A stretch of DNA of 64,000 nt. It comes from Notospermus geniculatus (lineage: Eukaryota > Nemertea > Pilidiophora > Heteronemertea > Lineidae). The translations under genes were made by a program, and so were the position numbers. Under the pieces are notes generated by a model, which did no database searches, was not told the DNA's origin, and saw only the letters and a list, made by a program, of their open reading frames with translations. Below, piece by piece: positions 46,404 to 57,494 of this stretch; within the stretch, counting starts at the first letter, position 1; each line of letters starts with the position of its first letter. The stretch lies in NCBI GenBank assembly GCA_002633025.1, contig NMRB01000398.1:292352-356351 (forward strand). Reading direction: 5' to 3'.

Positions 46404-49400
46404 GTAGGAACTTAACACAGCATCTCTGTAAACCTTGGAAACTTTTTGACCTTGATACTTGATTCAACAATAAATGTAGTTAGAATATTTTAGCCCAGTA
46501 CCTTGAGATTTTAGCCAATCAGGTCTTGAAGTGGCTCTGGTTCAAATAATGGTGATTGGCAGTTGCTGACCCTGAGAAACTGAAGTCCAGCATGTGCTGA
46601 AATAGTAGTAGAGTATTGAAATTACAATTTACTGGCATAAGTACGTAATGATCTGGGAATTATACCAGTGTTTGAGAATTATCACACCTGTTGCCAACTA
46701 CATGTAATTGATTTAATTATGATAAGGTAATATGACAATTGAATAATCAGTATACTGTATTCAGCAGCTGACATAAGTTTTGTGGCACGCGCACACCATC
46801 TGGATTTAACTCAGTGAAGATTGTTGTCGGATGTTGTCTGAATTAAGCTGCAGTATTTGTTTTGAAGTTTGAATAGTCTTTTCTTTCTTTCGCAGGCTTT
46901 TGCATGGGAGGCTCGTGAATTCCTGAGGAAGAAAGTTATTGGGAAGGAAGTATGCTTCACTGTAGAATACAAATCAGGAGGTGTTGGTAGAGAGTATGGA
47001 TGTGTTTATATTGGCAAAGGTAGGTTTTATGACTGCCTGGGCAGTTACATGTTTAAACCAGTGTGACAGAATTCTTGTGTGTTACAAATGTAAATTGAAC
47101 AGGCAGAATTGGTTGGCGTATCACAAACCACGCATTGATTGTATTGAATGTACAGGTTTCTAGTTGAAAGTAGTGTGTAGGTGAAATGATCCAATATCTC
47201 CATGTAAAGTTTGGTTGGATAACTGGAGAACCTCGGTGGAGTGTGCAGGCTTACAAAGTCGGTGTGTGTGGCAATGTATGCCGTGAGATCATTCATCAAC
47301 TTGACCTGGAACAAGAGATTCCATTTGAAGAATCAAGCCTGGAGAAGACCCACAAGGCATGGAGACTTCAAATTATGATGGTGAACCTTCAGATTGTCAA
47401 CATTTCACTTTCAGACACCAATGCAGAAAATGTGACCGAATCACTGATTGCCGAGGGTCTAGTGGATGTTCGCAGGAACGGTCTCAAACCAACCGAGTAA
47501 GTTCTCGTAATACTGTTTTCATCATCGCTGCTTTGATAAGGTGTGTCAAGTGCTGGAAAATTTTTTTTCGAAACTCCCCATTTGTTTGGATTCTTGTTCA
47601 TTGTGGGGGAGTACCACTGTTTTGTTTTCAAATTCGCCCTGGGTTGGTAAGAATAGGAAGAGGAATGCCTGAGAACTGACATATGCTGTGGTTGTGCCGT
47701 AAGCTGTCTCTAACTTTTCTCCTTGTTCATTTCAGTGAAGGACAGACTCGCCTTGCACAACTTGAAGATGCCGCAAAAGCTGCTGGGAAAGGCAAATGGG
47801 CTGATGACAAAGAAGTTGAAAAACACAAGCGGAAAATCACCTGGGTGTTGGATAATCCACGCACCTTTGTCGATTATCATAAACTAAAACCAGTTGATGG
47901 TAGGTTGGACTTTTATTCAAGTGGAAGGGTCGGATTCCATAATGGCACTCTTTTCCTATCATTCAGACATTTTATGTTGGTACCAATTGAAATCCACGGT
48001 GGTGTAGTGGTTTGGGCCTCCGACTAGCGGTCAGAGGGTCCCGAGTTCGAATCCAACTGGGCGTGAGACTTTGGGCAAGTCTCTTTGCCTCGCTGGCCTC
48101 TCTCCACCCAGGTGTATAAATACCGGTAGGTACCGGTCGGAAACGCTCAGGTTGTAGCGCTGAATGAGCAGCTCATCTGAGTTGTACTGAAAGGTTTCAG
48201 GATAGACTGAGGTTTAAAGTGTAAAGTCGGACGACACCTCTACCATTGTTGATATCAGACTATAAACCCAAACTTTAAAAAAAACCAAAAAAACTTGGGT
48301 CTTCGTTCTGATGAATTTTGTCTCTTGCTTTCAGTTATAATCGAACATGTGCGTGATGGCTGCACAGTCAGGGCATTTGTCCTGGGCCAACCAACATATG
48401 AATATGTGACAGTCATGCTGTCTGGAATTAAGGTAAAAATCATTGTCACATTTTCATTACAAATTGCTTTGACAGCATTATTGCTTTTAAAGCTGGTGTC
48501 AGGTACAAACTGTTAACAGGTACAAATTGAACAAGGTGTGTGTGGTCTATGGGATGAAGTAACCTAGGTATTTTATCTTGTAGTGCCCCATGTACAAGCT
48601 TGAAGGGACTGAACAGGTGCCTGAGCCTTATGCAGAAGAAGCCAAATACTTCACAGAGAGTCGACTTCTTCAGAGAGATGTCCAGATCAGATTTGAGGGA
48701 GTCTCCAATCAGAATGTACTGGGAACAGTTATCCATCCGGTAGGTAGAAACTCTCTTCTGTTGAGACCAGTTTGGTCTGTGTGGTTTGTTGATTCCTAGC
48801 AAATCCTAGTAAGTGGAACCTGTCTATTTAAGAAACAACATCGGGACTGGCAGTTGCTGTCCTCAATTTAGAGGTGTCCTGATTACAGAGGTCAAAATTA
48901 ATAGCAGGCATGAGAGTTTTCAGAAAATTTCCTGAAATCAGGTTTTTTGATGAAAAACTTGAAAACCAAATGTTGCAAGATTTGGCCAAATCATTTCAAA
49001 AATGATCAGTTTCTAGAGGGGGAGGGCATAGTTTTCAAGTTTTTTGCCCAGTTTCAGGTTTTCTGTTGAAGGTGCACTCTCATGTCATGCCTGTAATAGA
49101 AATGACTAGTTTTGGTTAAACTTTGGTGTCCTCAATAGTAGAGAATTGTTCTCCTGGCAGAGGTGTCCACTTATAGAGCAGTTCCACAATATTACCAATA
49201 CCAGTACATGTATTATGATAGTTCTTTGAGTCATTGCTCATGTTCTTAATGTGTACTTCCAGGCTGGGAACATTGCTGAGCTGTTACTAAAAGAAGGATT
49301 GGCATACTGTGTAAATTGGAGCATGGGTGTGGTAGCTGAGGGAGCCAGTTCTCTCCGAGCTGCAGAAAAGTAAGTTTTGCACCTGAACTTCTATAAAATT

Positions 49401-52400
49401 TGTTTTGCACCTGAACTTCTATAAAATTTGCTTTGTGATAATCATAATTCATAAGACTGCCTTCTGTTGCGTTAGCTCTGATCTTGCCAAGCCTCAGTTT
49501 CTTCCACTCATCATTTTCAGACATGCCAAAGAAAACAAAAAGAGATTATGGAAAGATTTCACCCCCACAGAAGCCATTGAAATAAAAGATAAGAACTACA
49601 CTGGAAAGGTTGTGGAGGTTGGTAATGGTGACTCCCTGATTGTCAAGACTGCAGATGGAGCTTATAGGAAGATCTTCCTGGCCAGTGTTAGGCCACCAAG
49701 GTAAGCATTGTTACCAGTTTATTCCATCTTGTCCAAACAAGGCCAGTGACTGCGTCTTTAGCCTTGTCCCAATCATGTCATCTTTTGCCATAAATTGTAA
49801 ATGAATCTGACACCTACTTGACCCCACCTTCGAGCCAATCAGAACTCGTGAAACAAATCGCCGTTCGGCACTTTCTCTTCTCTTCCCGCACACATTTGTA
49901 ACACGGATTTTGAATGGCACGTCGATAAGCCTTCGCACACCGATGATTGGCTGAGGCTCTGAGCTCCTCAGAAGTGGGAAATGTGATGGATTCAAACCAG
50001 GCTAGATGGGCGTCAGGCCAGATAGACTGGTGAGAATCAGATGGTTTATTCAGGATACATAACTTTATCTTGTGAAAAATGAGCATGTTTATGATTGCAG
50101 TGGTGGGCATTTTGCTGCAGAAGCAAATTCTGTTTAACTATAGTTGCTTGAAGGATAGATGGCAGTCTAATGACTTCATTGACTGCCTGAATGTTGAAAC
50201 TGAAACCTTTGCATATTTGACCCGAGAATTCCTCCAAGAATGTTCTACATGTATGTAAATGTTCATTCTTCAACTTAAGAATGCCACAAGAAGCTACCCC
50301 TGATGCCAAAGACAAGAAAATGCGACCACTCTACGACATACCGTACATGTTTGAGGCTAGGGAGTTCCTAAGAAAGAGATTCATTGGAAAAAAGGTNNNN
50401 NNNNNNNNNNNNNNNNNNNNNNNNNNNNNNNNNNNNNNNNNNNNNNNNNNNNNNNNNNNNNNNNNNNNNNNNNNNNNNNNNNNNNNNNNNNNNNNNNNNN
50501 NNNNNNNNNNNNNNNNNNNNNNNNNNNNNNNNNNNNNNNNNNNNNNNNNNNNNNNNNNNNNNNNNNNNNNNNNNNNNNNNNNNNNNNNNNNNNNNNNNNN
50601 NNNNNNNNNNNNNNNNNNNNNNNNNNNNNNNNNNNNNNNNNNNNNNNNNNNNNNNNNNNNNNNNNNNNNNNNNNNNNNNNNNNNNNNNNNNNNNNNNNNN
50701 NNNNNNNNNNNNNNNNNNNNNNNNNNNNNNNNNNNNNNNNNNNNNNNNNNNNNNNNNNNNNNNNNNNNNNNNNNNNNNNNNNNNNNNNNNNNNNNNNNNN
50801 NNNNNNNNNNNNNNNNNNNNNNNNNNNNNNNNNNNNNNNNNNNNNNNNNNNAATAACAAGTTTTCACCTTAGCCACGAGGACCGTTATGGCGCCACAGCG
50901 GGGGTATAATTAGTGATTGCTCGCAATCACTGTATGTCTAGTTCTTGATGTTTCCCTGGCCTCTCTTTCAGCAATGTAGCGGAAACACTGATTGGCAAGG
51001 GTCTAGCTACTGTGATAAAGTACAGCATCACTGATGACCAGAGGTCCTCTTGCTATGACGAGTTACTGGCGGCAGAGAATCACGCAAGCAAGAACGGTCT
51101 CAAATTACACAGCAAGAAGGACCCACCTATCCACAGGGTTGCTGATATTGCTGGGGTATGTGTAGCCGTTGTTGTCCTCTTTGCCTTTTTTGGACACGAT
51201 GGATGGTAGAAAACGATTTGATTTTACATGTACTAATCATGTCTCATTATAGGATGTGCCAAAAGCCAAACAGTTCCTTCCCTTCCTACAACGAGCAGGA
51301 AAAACACAGGCTATCGTCGAGTTCGTCGCCAGTGGATCACGATGTCGGTTGTATCTCCCAAGGGAGACGTGCTTGATTACTTTCTTACTTTCTGGCATTG
51401 ACTGCCCGCGTGGGGCAAGGCCTGGTCCTGGTGGAACCACGACACCAGCTGATCCGTGTGGCGAGAAGGCGACAATATTTACCAAGGAGATGTGTATGCA
51501 GCGAGAGGTACGTTACCGTGGAATGCGAGATGACGATTTTATGGTGAACTATTCAACTCATTTCCTGTGACCATCATCGCAGCACAATCTGACAAAAAGT
51601 GGCGGAACTGAAGTTTCAGAATCTTGTATCGATGATCTTGGTTGGCTTTTTAAAGGTTTAATGAAGAAATGTTTGATTCCAGGTTGAAGTAGAAGTGGAG
51701 GCTATCGACAGAGGAGGTAACTTCATTGGCTGGATGTTTGTAGATGACGTCAACATGTCGGTCAGTCTGGTTGAGGAAGGTTTAGCTAAGGTTCATTTCA
51801 CAGCAGAGAGAAGCTCACATTATAGGGCATTATGCACTGCAGAGGAAAAAGCCAAAAATGCAAGGAAAATGGTAAGGGCTGTGTGATATTACTTGAATTT
51901 CTATGCTCCTGGGCCCATATTCATAAAACTTCTTAAGTCTAAGCGTGACTTGTTCCACACAAAAGACAAGTACCACAATTTGACTTACGTATGTTTATGA
52001 ATATGGACCCTGGTCTCTGAAATATGACTGGAGGGGGCATTTTGTGATGCCTTTTGTTCCAGTATTAAGTAACACATTCTCCTGCACAGGGTTCAACTTG
52101 GAAAGTTTGGTAGATTCACAAGACCCGTAGAGAGCCAACTTGTGAAAGGTAACTCTCACATGGAAGAGTGCCATTTGGCATTTGACTATGCTGTTAGGTT
52201 CCAACTCTGGAGCATGACGTAGATGACATAGCTTGTCCTCAGTTTCCATCTTATATGGCGCTCTTTATATTTCACAGCTTTGGGAGAACTACGAGGAACC
52301 AAAAGAGGCGGAGGTTACGGAAGAGGTCACCGAGAGAAAAGTCAATCAAAAGAGTGTGGTGATTACAGAGGTGAAGGAAGATGGGGGATTCTACGGACAA

Positions 52401-54036
52401 TATGTTGATAATGGACCACAGCTTGAAAAACTGATGGAAGATCTCCACACAGACTTTCAAAGCACGCCGCCTCTGCCTGGAGCATATCAAGCCAAGCGTG
52501 GAGATACTTGTGCAGCAAAGTTTGTGGATGGAAATTGGTAAGTATGAGGTTTCAGGTTGTGATGTCTAATTCTGTGGAGTTGTGTCTTTGACTAATTTCC
52601 TAGAATGACGCCTACCTAATGCCCCATAGGCTGAGTAAACTACATTGAAAAACTTTTGATTCATTTTTCAGGTATCGAGCTAAAGTGGAGAAAGTAGCAG
52701 GCAGCAAAGTACATGTTTTTTATATGGACTATGGCAATGTAAGTCCAACCTGAGTTTCCCAAAACTTCACTCAATTTGCTGAATCAATTTTGAAATCATC
52801 TGTATTCATTGTGGTTTTACACAGTAAGTACATGTACCCGGTATCTTTTTACCTTTTACAGCGAGAGGAGTCGGACAACACAAAACTGGCAGCCCTTCCA
52901 ACCGCTTTTGTAGGCTTATCACCGCAGGCACACGAGTTCTTCTTAGCGTGTATAAGCCTCCCAACCGGGGTAAGTCAAACTTGCTCAAACTCAACGAAGC
53001 ATTTGTAAAGATGCATGCTGCGCTGTAGATGGATCTTTGTCCAGAGTGAAGCATTGAAATCCTGTCTATTGCACTTGATATGTAACTGGCTATTTCTGGT
53101 CGTTTTGACCTCTGTAATCAGGACACGTCTCAAGTGAAGACAGTATTTGCTATTCTGATTATTATGTCCAAAATATCCAAAACATAGAGCACAAAAGGCG
53201 ACACACAAAATGATATAATAAAAGGAGTCGTCCTCCAGAAATTTCGCAAATTTTCGACCCCAAGCGGGGTCTTCTTCAGGCTGGCACTTTCAAGTTGAGC
53301 TACCAGAAGTGTCCAAAATAGAGATTTTACCGTATTGTACATTCTTTCAACAGGATGAAGAAAAGAAAGAAGCAGTCAGTGCCATCGACTTTGAAATAAT
53401 TGGCAAACAGTTCTTGGTCAATGTAGAATACAAAAGTGGCGGAGTTGAGTACGTCACCCTCTCAAATTCGGACACCAAGGATGACATTGGGGAGAAGCTC
53501 ATCGCCGAGGGTCTCGTACTGGTTGAAAATCGTCGAGAGAAGCGTCTGCAGAAGATTGTATCTGACTACACCGCTGCGCAGGAGAAGGCCAAGAGCCAGA
53601 GGGTGAGAAATTTTACTTTTCTACCATATGGACTATCAGAGTGGTGAAGTGGGAACATCTAGCGCCTGTCACCTCTGAGATTCAAGCAGGGTCGCTGCCA
53701 GAATTTTTTTTGAGGGTACTAATTTCTTCAAAATCAGCAAAAACTTGAAATTAAAGAAAATGGCCCTTTTCTGTTCCTTTGAGGGTACTAGCATTAGTAC
53801 CCTTAGTACCCTCTGGCGGAAACACTGTCAAGGTTAGATTCCTGGGCCGACCCAGTACTCTAGTGGTAGAGAGGACAAAAGATGTAGATAGCCGTGGAGA
53901 CATGTCGAGTGATTTTGCAAGAAGGTCAGTGTTCTTCAAGTATTTAGCCAACCTTTTCTTCTCTTTTCAGTTGAATCTCTGGTGCTACGGTGACTTCAGG
54001 GAAGACAATGCCAAAGAATTTGGTTACAATGGTTAA
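46254..54036 (+). CDS. SND1: SND1 / Tudor-SN (p100), staphylococcal-nuclease-like and Tudor domain protein
   Basis: SND1 is a cytoplasmic and nuclear RNA-binding protein with four staphylococcal-nuclease-like (SN) repeats, a Tudor domain and a partial fifth SN fold. It acts in RNA silencing, edited-RNA decay, splicing, stress granules and transcriptional co-activation. Seventeen visible exons join in frame: about 850 residues plus an estimated 35 in the gap, against 910 in human. Landmarks: [15 protein letters not shown] in SN1, [19 protein letters not shown] in SN2, [18 protein letters not shown] in SN3, [21 protein letters not shown] in SN4, then [21 protein letters not shown] of the Tudor domain with its aromatic cage residues kept, and the ending [18 protein letters not shown]. 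Divergent from TMEM216 and convergent with WDR77. Part of SN3 is lost in N's and the last exon occurs twice. Confidence 0.97.
46896..47019 (+). CDS. SND1: SND1 exon: SN1
   Basis: Acceptor TTTCGCAG, donor AAAG|GTAGGT; phase 0 to 1. Encodes [20 protein letters not shown] and [11 protein letters not shown]. Confidence 0.96.
47415..47496 (+). CDS. SND1: SND1 exon: SN1 end
   Basis: Acceptor TTTCACTTTCAG, donor GA|GTAAGT; phase 1 to 2. Encodes [20 protein letters not shown]. Confidence 0.95.
47736..47899 (+). CDS. SND1: SND1 exon: SN1-SN2 junction
   Basis: Acceptor CATTTCAG, donor G|GTAGGT; phase 2 to 1. Encodes [16 protein letters not shown] and the [17 protein letters not shown] linker, like IENPRHFVDSHHQKPV in human. 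Confidence 0.96.
47993..48245 (+). mobile_element. tRNA-derived SINE in an SND1 intron
   Basis: A box GGTGGTGTAGTGG, B box AGTTCGAATCC (48043-48053). The tail includes CCACCCAGGTGTATAAATAC, a conserved SINE body seen in many marine animals. Not the same family as the 30231 SINE. Confidence 0.8.
48335..48432 (+). CDS. SND1: SND1 exon: start of SN2
   Basis: Acceptor TGCTTTCAG, donor AAG|GTAAAA; phase 1 to 0. Encodes [17 protein letters not shown] and [11 protein letters not shown]. Confidence 0.97.
48584..48739 (+). CDS. SND1: SND1 exon: SN2
   Basis: Acceptor TATCTTGTAG, donor CCG|GTAGGT; phase 0 both ends. Encodes [20 protein letters not shown] and [11 protein letters not shown]. Confidence 0.97.
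49263..49369 (+). CDS. SND1: SND1 exon: SN2 end
   Basis: Acceptor GTACTTCCAG, donor AA|GTAAGT; phase 0 to 2. Encodes [20 protein letters not shown]. Confidence 0.96.
49521..49700 (+). CDS. SND1: SND1 exon: start of SN3
   Basis: Acceptor CATTTTCAG, donor AG|GTAAGC; phase 2 both ends. Encodes [20 protein letters not shown] and ends ASVRPPR, equivalent to SSIRPPR. Confidence 0.96.
50280..50394 (+). CDS. SND1: SND1 exon: SN3, next to the gap
   Basis: Acceptor CAACTTAAG (AAG rather than CAG); enters phase 2. Encodes [20 protein letters not shown] and IGKK. The last known bases are GT followed by N's, so the donor cannot be told from a Val codon. Confidence 0.9.
50397..50851. other. Assembly gap (455 N) inside SND1
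   Basis: By comparison with human SND1 about 35 residues of SN3 are missing, contributing 3n+2 bases to keep frame. Frames called across the N's are meaningless. Confidence 0.98.
50972..51155 (+). CDS. SND1: SND1 exon: end of SN3
   Basis: Acceptor CTCTCTTTCAG, donor GGG|GTATGT; enters with one base completing a codon and leaves phase 0. Encodes [20 protein letters not shown] and IHRVADIAG. Confidence 0.96.
51253..51507 (+). CDS. SND1: SND1 exon: SN4
   Basis: Acceptor CTCATTATAG, donor GAG|GTACGT; phase 0 both ends. Encodes [20 protein letters not shown] and [19 protein letters not shown], then a Gly/Pro/Thr loop. Confidence 0.97.
51683..51871 (+). CDS. SND1: SND1 exon: SN4 end
   Basis: Acceptor TTGATTCCAG, donor ATG|GTAAGG; phase 0 both ends. 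Encodes [20 protein letters not shown] and [13 protein letters not shown]. Confidence 0.97.
51909..52013. mobile_element. Foldback element, GGGCCCATATTCATAAA family
   Basis: GGGCCCATATTCATAAAACT and inverted TTTATGAATATGGACCC; 105 bp, in an SND1 intron. A relative is at 59133-59222. Confidence 0.8.
52278..52537 (+). CDS. SND1: SND1 exon: linker and start of Tudor
   Basis: Acceptor ATTTCACAG, donor TG|GTAAGT; phase 0 to 2. Encodes an acidic linker, [11 protein letters not shown], then the Tudor entry [16 protein letters not shown]. Confidence 0.97.
52672..52738 (+). CDS. SND1: SND1 exon: Tudor domain core
   Basis: Acceptor CATTTTTCAG, donor AAT|GTAAGT; phase 2 to 0. Encodes [22 protein letters not shown]; the Tyr residues and Asn that form the methylarginine cage are all present. 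Confidence 0.97.
52862..52969 (+). CDS. SND1: SND1 exon: after the Tudor core
   Basis: Acceptor ACCTTTTACAG, donor GGG|GTAAGT; phase 0 both ends. Starts [13 protein letters not shown], aligned with REVLPSTRLGTLS in human. Confidence 0.93.
53221..53313 (-). mobile_element. Retroelement 3'-end-like hairpin repeat, copy 2
   Basis: On the minus strand CTGAAGA-A-GACCCC-loop-GGGGTC-GAAA, then ATTT-GCG-AAAT. Clearly related to 40683-40791; both are followed by TCTGGAGGAC. Confidence 0.5.
53354..53602 (+). CDS. SND1: SND1 exon: partial SN5
   Basis: Acceptor CTTTCAACAG, donor AGG|GTGAGA; phase 0 both ends. Encodes [39 protein letters not shown] and [11 protein letters not shown]. Confidence 0.97.
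53641..53695 (+). mobile_element. SINE head fragment
   Basis: ATCAGAGTGGTGAAGTGG and GCGCCTGTCACCTCTGAG match the 5' part of the SINE at 30231; the B box is decayed. Confidence 0.5.
53971..54036 (+). CDS. SND1: SND1 terminal exon, copy 1
   Basis: Acceptor CTCTTTTCAG; phase 0; encodes [21 protein letters not shown] and TAA. The exon and flanks (53952-54070) recur identically at 54717-54835, and this copy runs into a single N at 54071. Confidence 0.93.
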   Translation: MNLWCYGDFREDNAKEFGYNG

Positions 54037-54599
54037 AGACTTGACAGTCTAACCATATCAGCGACGCTAANAATTCCATCCATGACACCTGGCGGTGTGA
54101 CAGGAATCAGCGTCCTAGGAATGCAGATCCGCAAAACAATAGCCCGCTATTGTAAGGTTATTAATATGGTCATGGTCTCTCCAGCCATATATTCTAATCC
54201 CTCGCTGACCAACAAGACCGGACTTTGATACCAAGGGACTTCGATTCCTTTCACACTGGCACAGTAACTGTTCTGCTCCCGAGAGTTCTTATCGGAACTG
54301 TTCTGAGCGCACCACAGTCAAACAATGCCTGGAACGTTCCCAGCACAGTTCATTGTAACGATAATCCACTAGTAAGCATAGTTTTACTATTGGCGATGCA
54401 GTCATTTCGCCAATTTGAACGACTCAATGTTGATCACCCATGATTTCCAGCTTAAGCTTGTAACCGCATGTAAAGTATTTTAATTGGCGTCAGTTTCGCT
54501 ATGGTTGTTCATGCACTTCATTAAGGGGGATTAATCTACAATACCCTTATAATCTGGCACAGTTGGAACATTGAACTGTTCCGTTCAGACGACAACTCT

Positions 54600-54715
54600 A
54601 GTCGGCTCCGACACTCATGTGATAGAGAGACTCTCCCTGCTCTTTGACACAGTGTAGATTTCCACCGGGACTCTTGTTTCCCCCTACATCACTTACATAA
54701 TCGAGTTTCTAGCCG
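54600..54715 (+). mobile_element. SINE tail fragment
   Basis: TCATGTGATAGAGAG..CTCTTTGACA..ACTCTTGTTTCCCCC parallels the body of the 30231 SINE; it ends just before the duplicated exon. Confidence 0.5.
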
Positions 54716-54735
54716 GCCTTTTCTTCTCTTTTCAG

Positions 54736-54801
54736 TTGAATCTCTGGTGCTACGGTGACTTCAGGGAAGACAATGCCAAAGAATTTGGTTACAATGGTTA
54801 A
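54736..54801 (+). CDS. SND1: SND1 terminal exon, duplicate copy
   Basis: Identical in sequence and acceptor to 53971-54036. Only one copy can be the normal terminal exon. Since this one continues without an N into downstream sequence, it may be the true one, the other being a haplotype leftover. Confidence 0.7.
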   Translation: MNLWCYGDFREDNAKEFGYNG

Positions 54802-57300
54802 AGACTTGACAGTCTAACCATATCAGCGACGCTAACACAAGTTGAATGTAGGAAAATTGATTAAAAAATATATGACAATTAACCCTTTTTTGAATCAAGC
54901 GACGCAAACACAAGTGGAGGATAGGATTTTCAAATTTTAAGACTCGAAGCTATTTTTCTTTTACGATGAAATATTGTCTATCTATATACACATAATATTG
55001 CATGGTCACAGCATTTGTCCGAACTGTCGGCAGAACTTTGCTTCATACTCGACTTCCCATTGATACACATAAAAAGAATCACACAGTTGCCATGAAATCA
55101 ACATGGATTGGAGTTCTCACTTTTTCCTTTTTGTATCAAGACAGTTTCTGTCACCTTATCAGAACGATAGAGATTTTCTGGATACTACTTAGAGGTGTTT
55201 GTGTGTGTGCAGGTAGGTTAACCATGGAGTGGTATCCATGTATCCTGGATTAAGTTTTCTTGGTATACATTAGGTATTCTGTTGCTTTGTAGTTATAACA
55301 CTATCAAAAAGAAATTCCTTTTTTGCCCTGCTTGTAAATTTGACACAGTCCCTTCATTATATTAGTATTGAAGCAGAATCTGGAAAGCATTTTTGAGGTT
55401 GACAAGTGAAAGGTTTTCTAACTTTTGTTGTACTTAAACGATTCTTTGTACAGTTCCATACAATGCCTGGTGCCATGCATGCCACTGATGAATATGAACA
55501 AAAGTACCTGTAACTCTACTTAAATGTACAAAGAGATTCAAGGGCATGTTTTTTTCTCATGGAAGTAGTGGTACCTTTCAACTACATGTATTCCGTGAAT
55601 GATAAAAGGGGCTCTGTTTGATCAGGTGATCTTTTCAAGACGCTCCAGTGTATTTGAAAGTAGCTCACAAAAATCTGCTTGATTCAGTGCTGATGTTGGT
55701 AAGTACGGTAAGCATTACGAGGAATAAATTGTTGGTTACATTGTAATATATCATGACTCTGGACCATTTGATTTGTTCTGTGATATATCGTGACATGGCT
55801 ATGCATCTGGTGATGTTCTCATGATGTTACAAATCTGTATATTATGTTTCGTGTTGAAAACATATTACAAATTTACATATATTATACTTGGTATTGGATA
55901 AGTGGCATGTTGAAAGGACAGAAGTTTGCATTACACGAGTCAAACTTGTGAAAGTGCATGTCTATATGGTCATTTCAGTGCCATTATTGGATTTTGTTGA
56001 TCATTTCTTTTCGCTTCCTCAACTTGTTCAGTGTTTTGTTGATATAGCCTTTATAAGGGAAGTTATGTAGAGACTTGTAAGCACCATGAAGACTGCTTCT
56101 GGCCGGTAGGCGTTGTGGTCATCTGTGTACATATTCTTAATTTCTTCAATCTTGAGTTGCAAAAACAATTATGATATCATGGCAATGACGTGTGTCGCAT
56201 GTTGTAAATGGGAGGTTCTCTGAAGCAATTTCTGACCTAGTGGACAGCGTGTTTTGTGAGGCTGACAATAGAGGTGCTTCCAACTTATTTTTCATCGAAA
56301 CTCGAACACTGAAGAGTTATTACTATGAAGATTATTTCAAATTATGGTGCTCACGATGTTTCCAATCGGATAAAAAGCCAAAGGGTGTTTGGCATTCATG
56401 CATAAAATACTCTGTAATGCAAATATTTCGTCTTTGTTTTCTAATATTGAGTTGTTCTGTGAAATATCTGCAGAGGAAGCATTTCTAAAGTTGGTTGTGG
56501 CATTCGTGTCTTGCTTAGTTCTACAGTGATGTTCAAATCAAAATGCCTTAGATCTTTGTGCATGTTTCTTCCAAGTCTATCATGCGGCATGATATTTCAA
56601 ACGTTTCAATATTACAGAGGTATGATATTTTGTCTTGTGCCTAGTTGGTGCCATTGGTGAATTAAAATGATGGAAAATAATTTGAATATTAAAAGTCTTG
56701 TGGGACCAACTCTAATGAATGTTTGGACCTTTGGTCCGGTGTTTCATCTGTGGGTGGTACCCGGTACATGAGTGAAAAGTTGTGAGGCCATGTCATTGCG
56801 GTTACCCGGTACCACTACCACCAGAAATATTCTCTTATATTTTTCCGAGAAAGGGAAATATTGAAAGGATTGTTTGGCCAAGGATGAGATCATTGGAGAT
56901 CTGAATGAACCACCCCGCGGGCAGCATGGAGTGCTGTCCATGAAATAATGGGAATGATATAGAGAAAACCAAGTAATGTTGGAAAAGAATGATTTGTTAT
57001 GACTAAATGTTGTGCTAATTTTGTTATACATCCAAGTTCTTCCTCTTCTTGAGAACAGATTTTGATAATCTGGATGAACCAGACCTCTTTGCAAATCTTG
57101 CAGTTGTTTTTGTCTCCGTAACTACGGATCAAGAAACAGTTCTTGATAAATTTTCATGAAACCCAATATGTTTGTACAGTACATTGTACAAAATGCTGTT
57201 CTGAGCTGTTGCTTCCAAAGTTCTGTCCTAAGAGCACATCTATTACAATATTTGGTCATTGTGCATAAAAACCAATTCGTTTATTATTTGGGGATTTAAG

Positions 57301-57494
57301 ATACTGTAACTTCATTTCTAAGAGGTCACAGACCACACACCCAGCAGAGCCTGTCGGTCAAGATGAACAAGATAAAAGCTAATCAGTGGCCCATATTAAG
57401 TTAATGTGGGCCAAGCCTCTGAAAAATTCAATACGGCAGGATGGGGCATTAGATTCTATCAGACTGGGCCTCTTAGAAATGAAATTACGGTATG
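57301..57494. mobile_element. Foldback element, ATACTGTAACTTCATTTCT termini
   Basis: GTAACTTCATTTCTAAGAGG is inverted as CCTCTTAGAAATGAAATTAC; inner GGCCCATATTAAGTTAATG-type hairpin. Confidence 0.75.

Noticed and set aside
50281-50876. Long frames across the N run
   Set aside because: They exist only because N's are read as open; the real content is unknown.
56192-56488. 98-codon frame in the SND1-WDR77 spacer
   Set aside because: Ends in a hydrophobic run by chance composition; no family resemblance and probably within an SND1 3' UTR or spacer.
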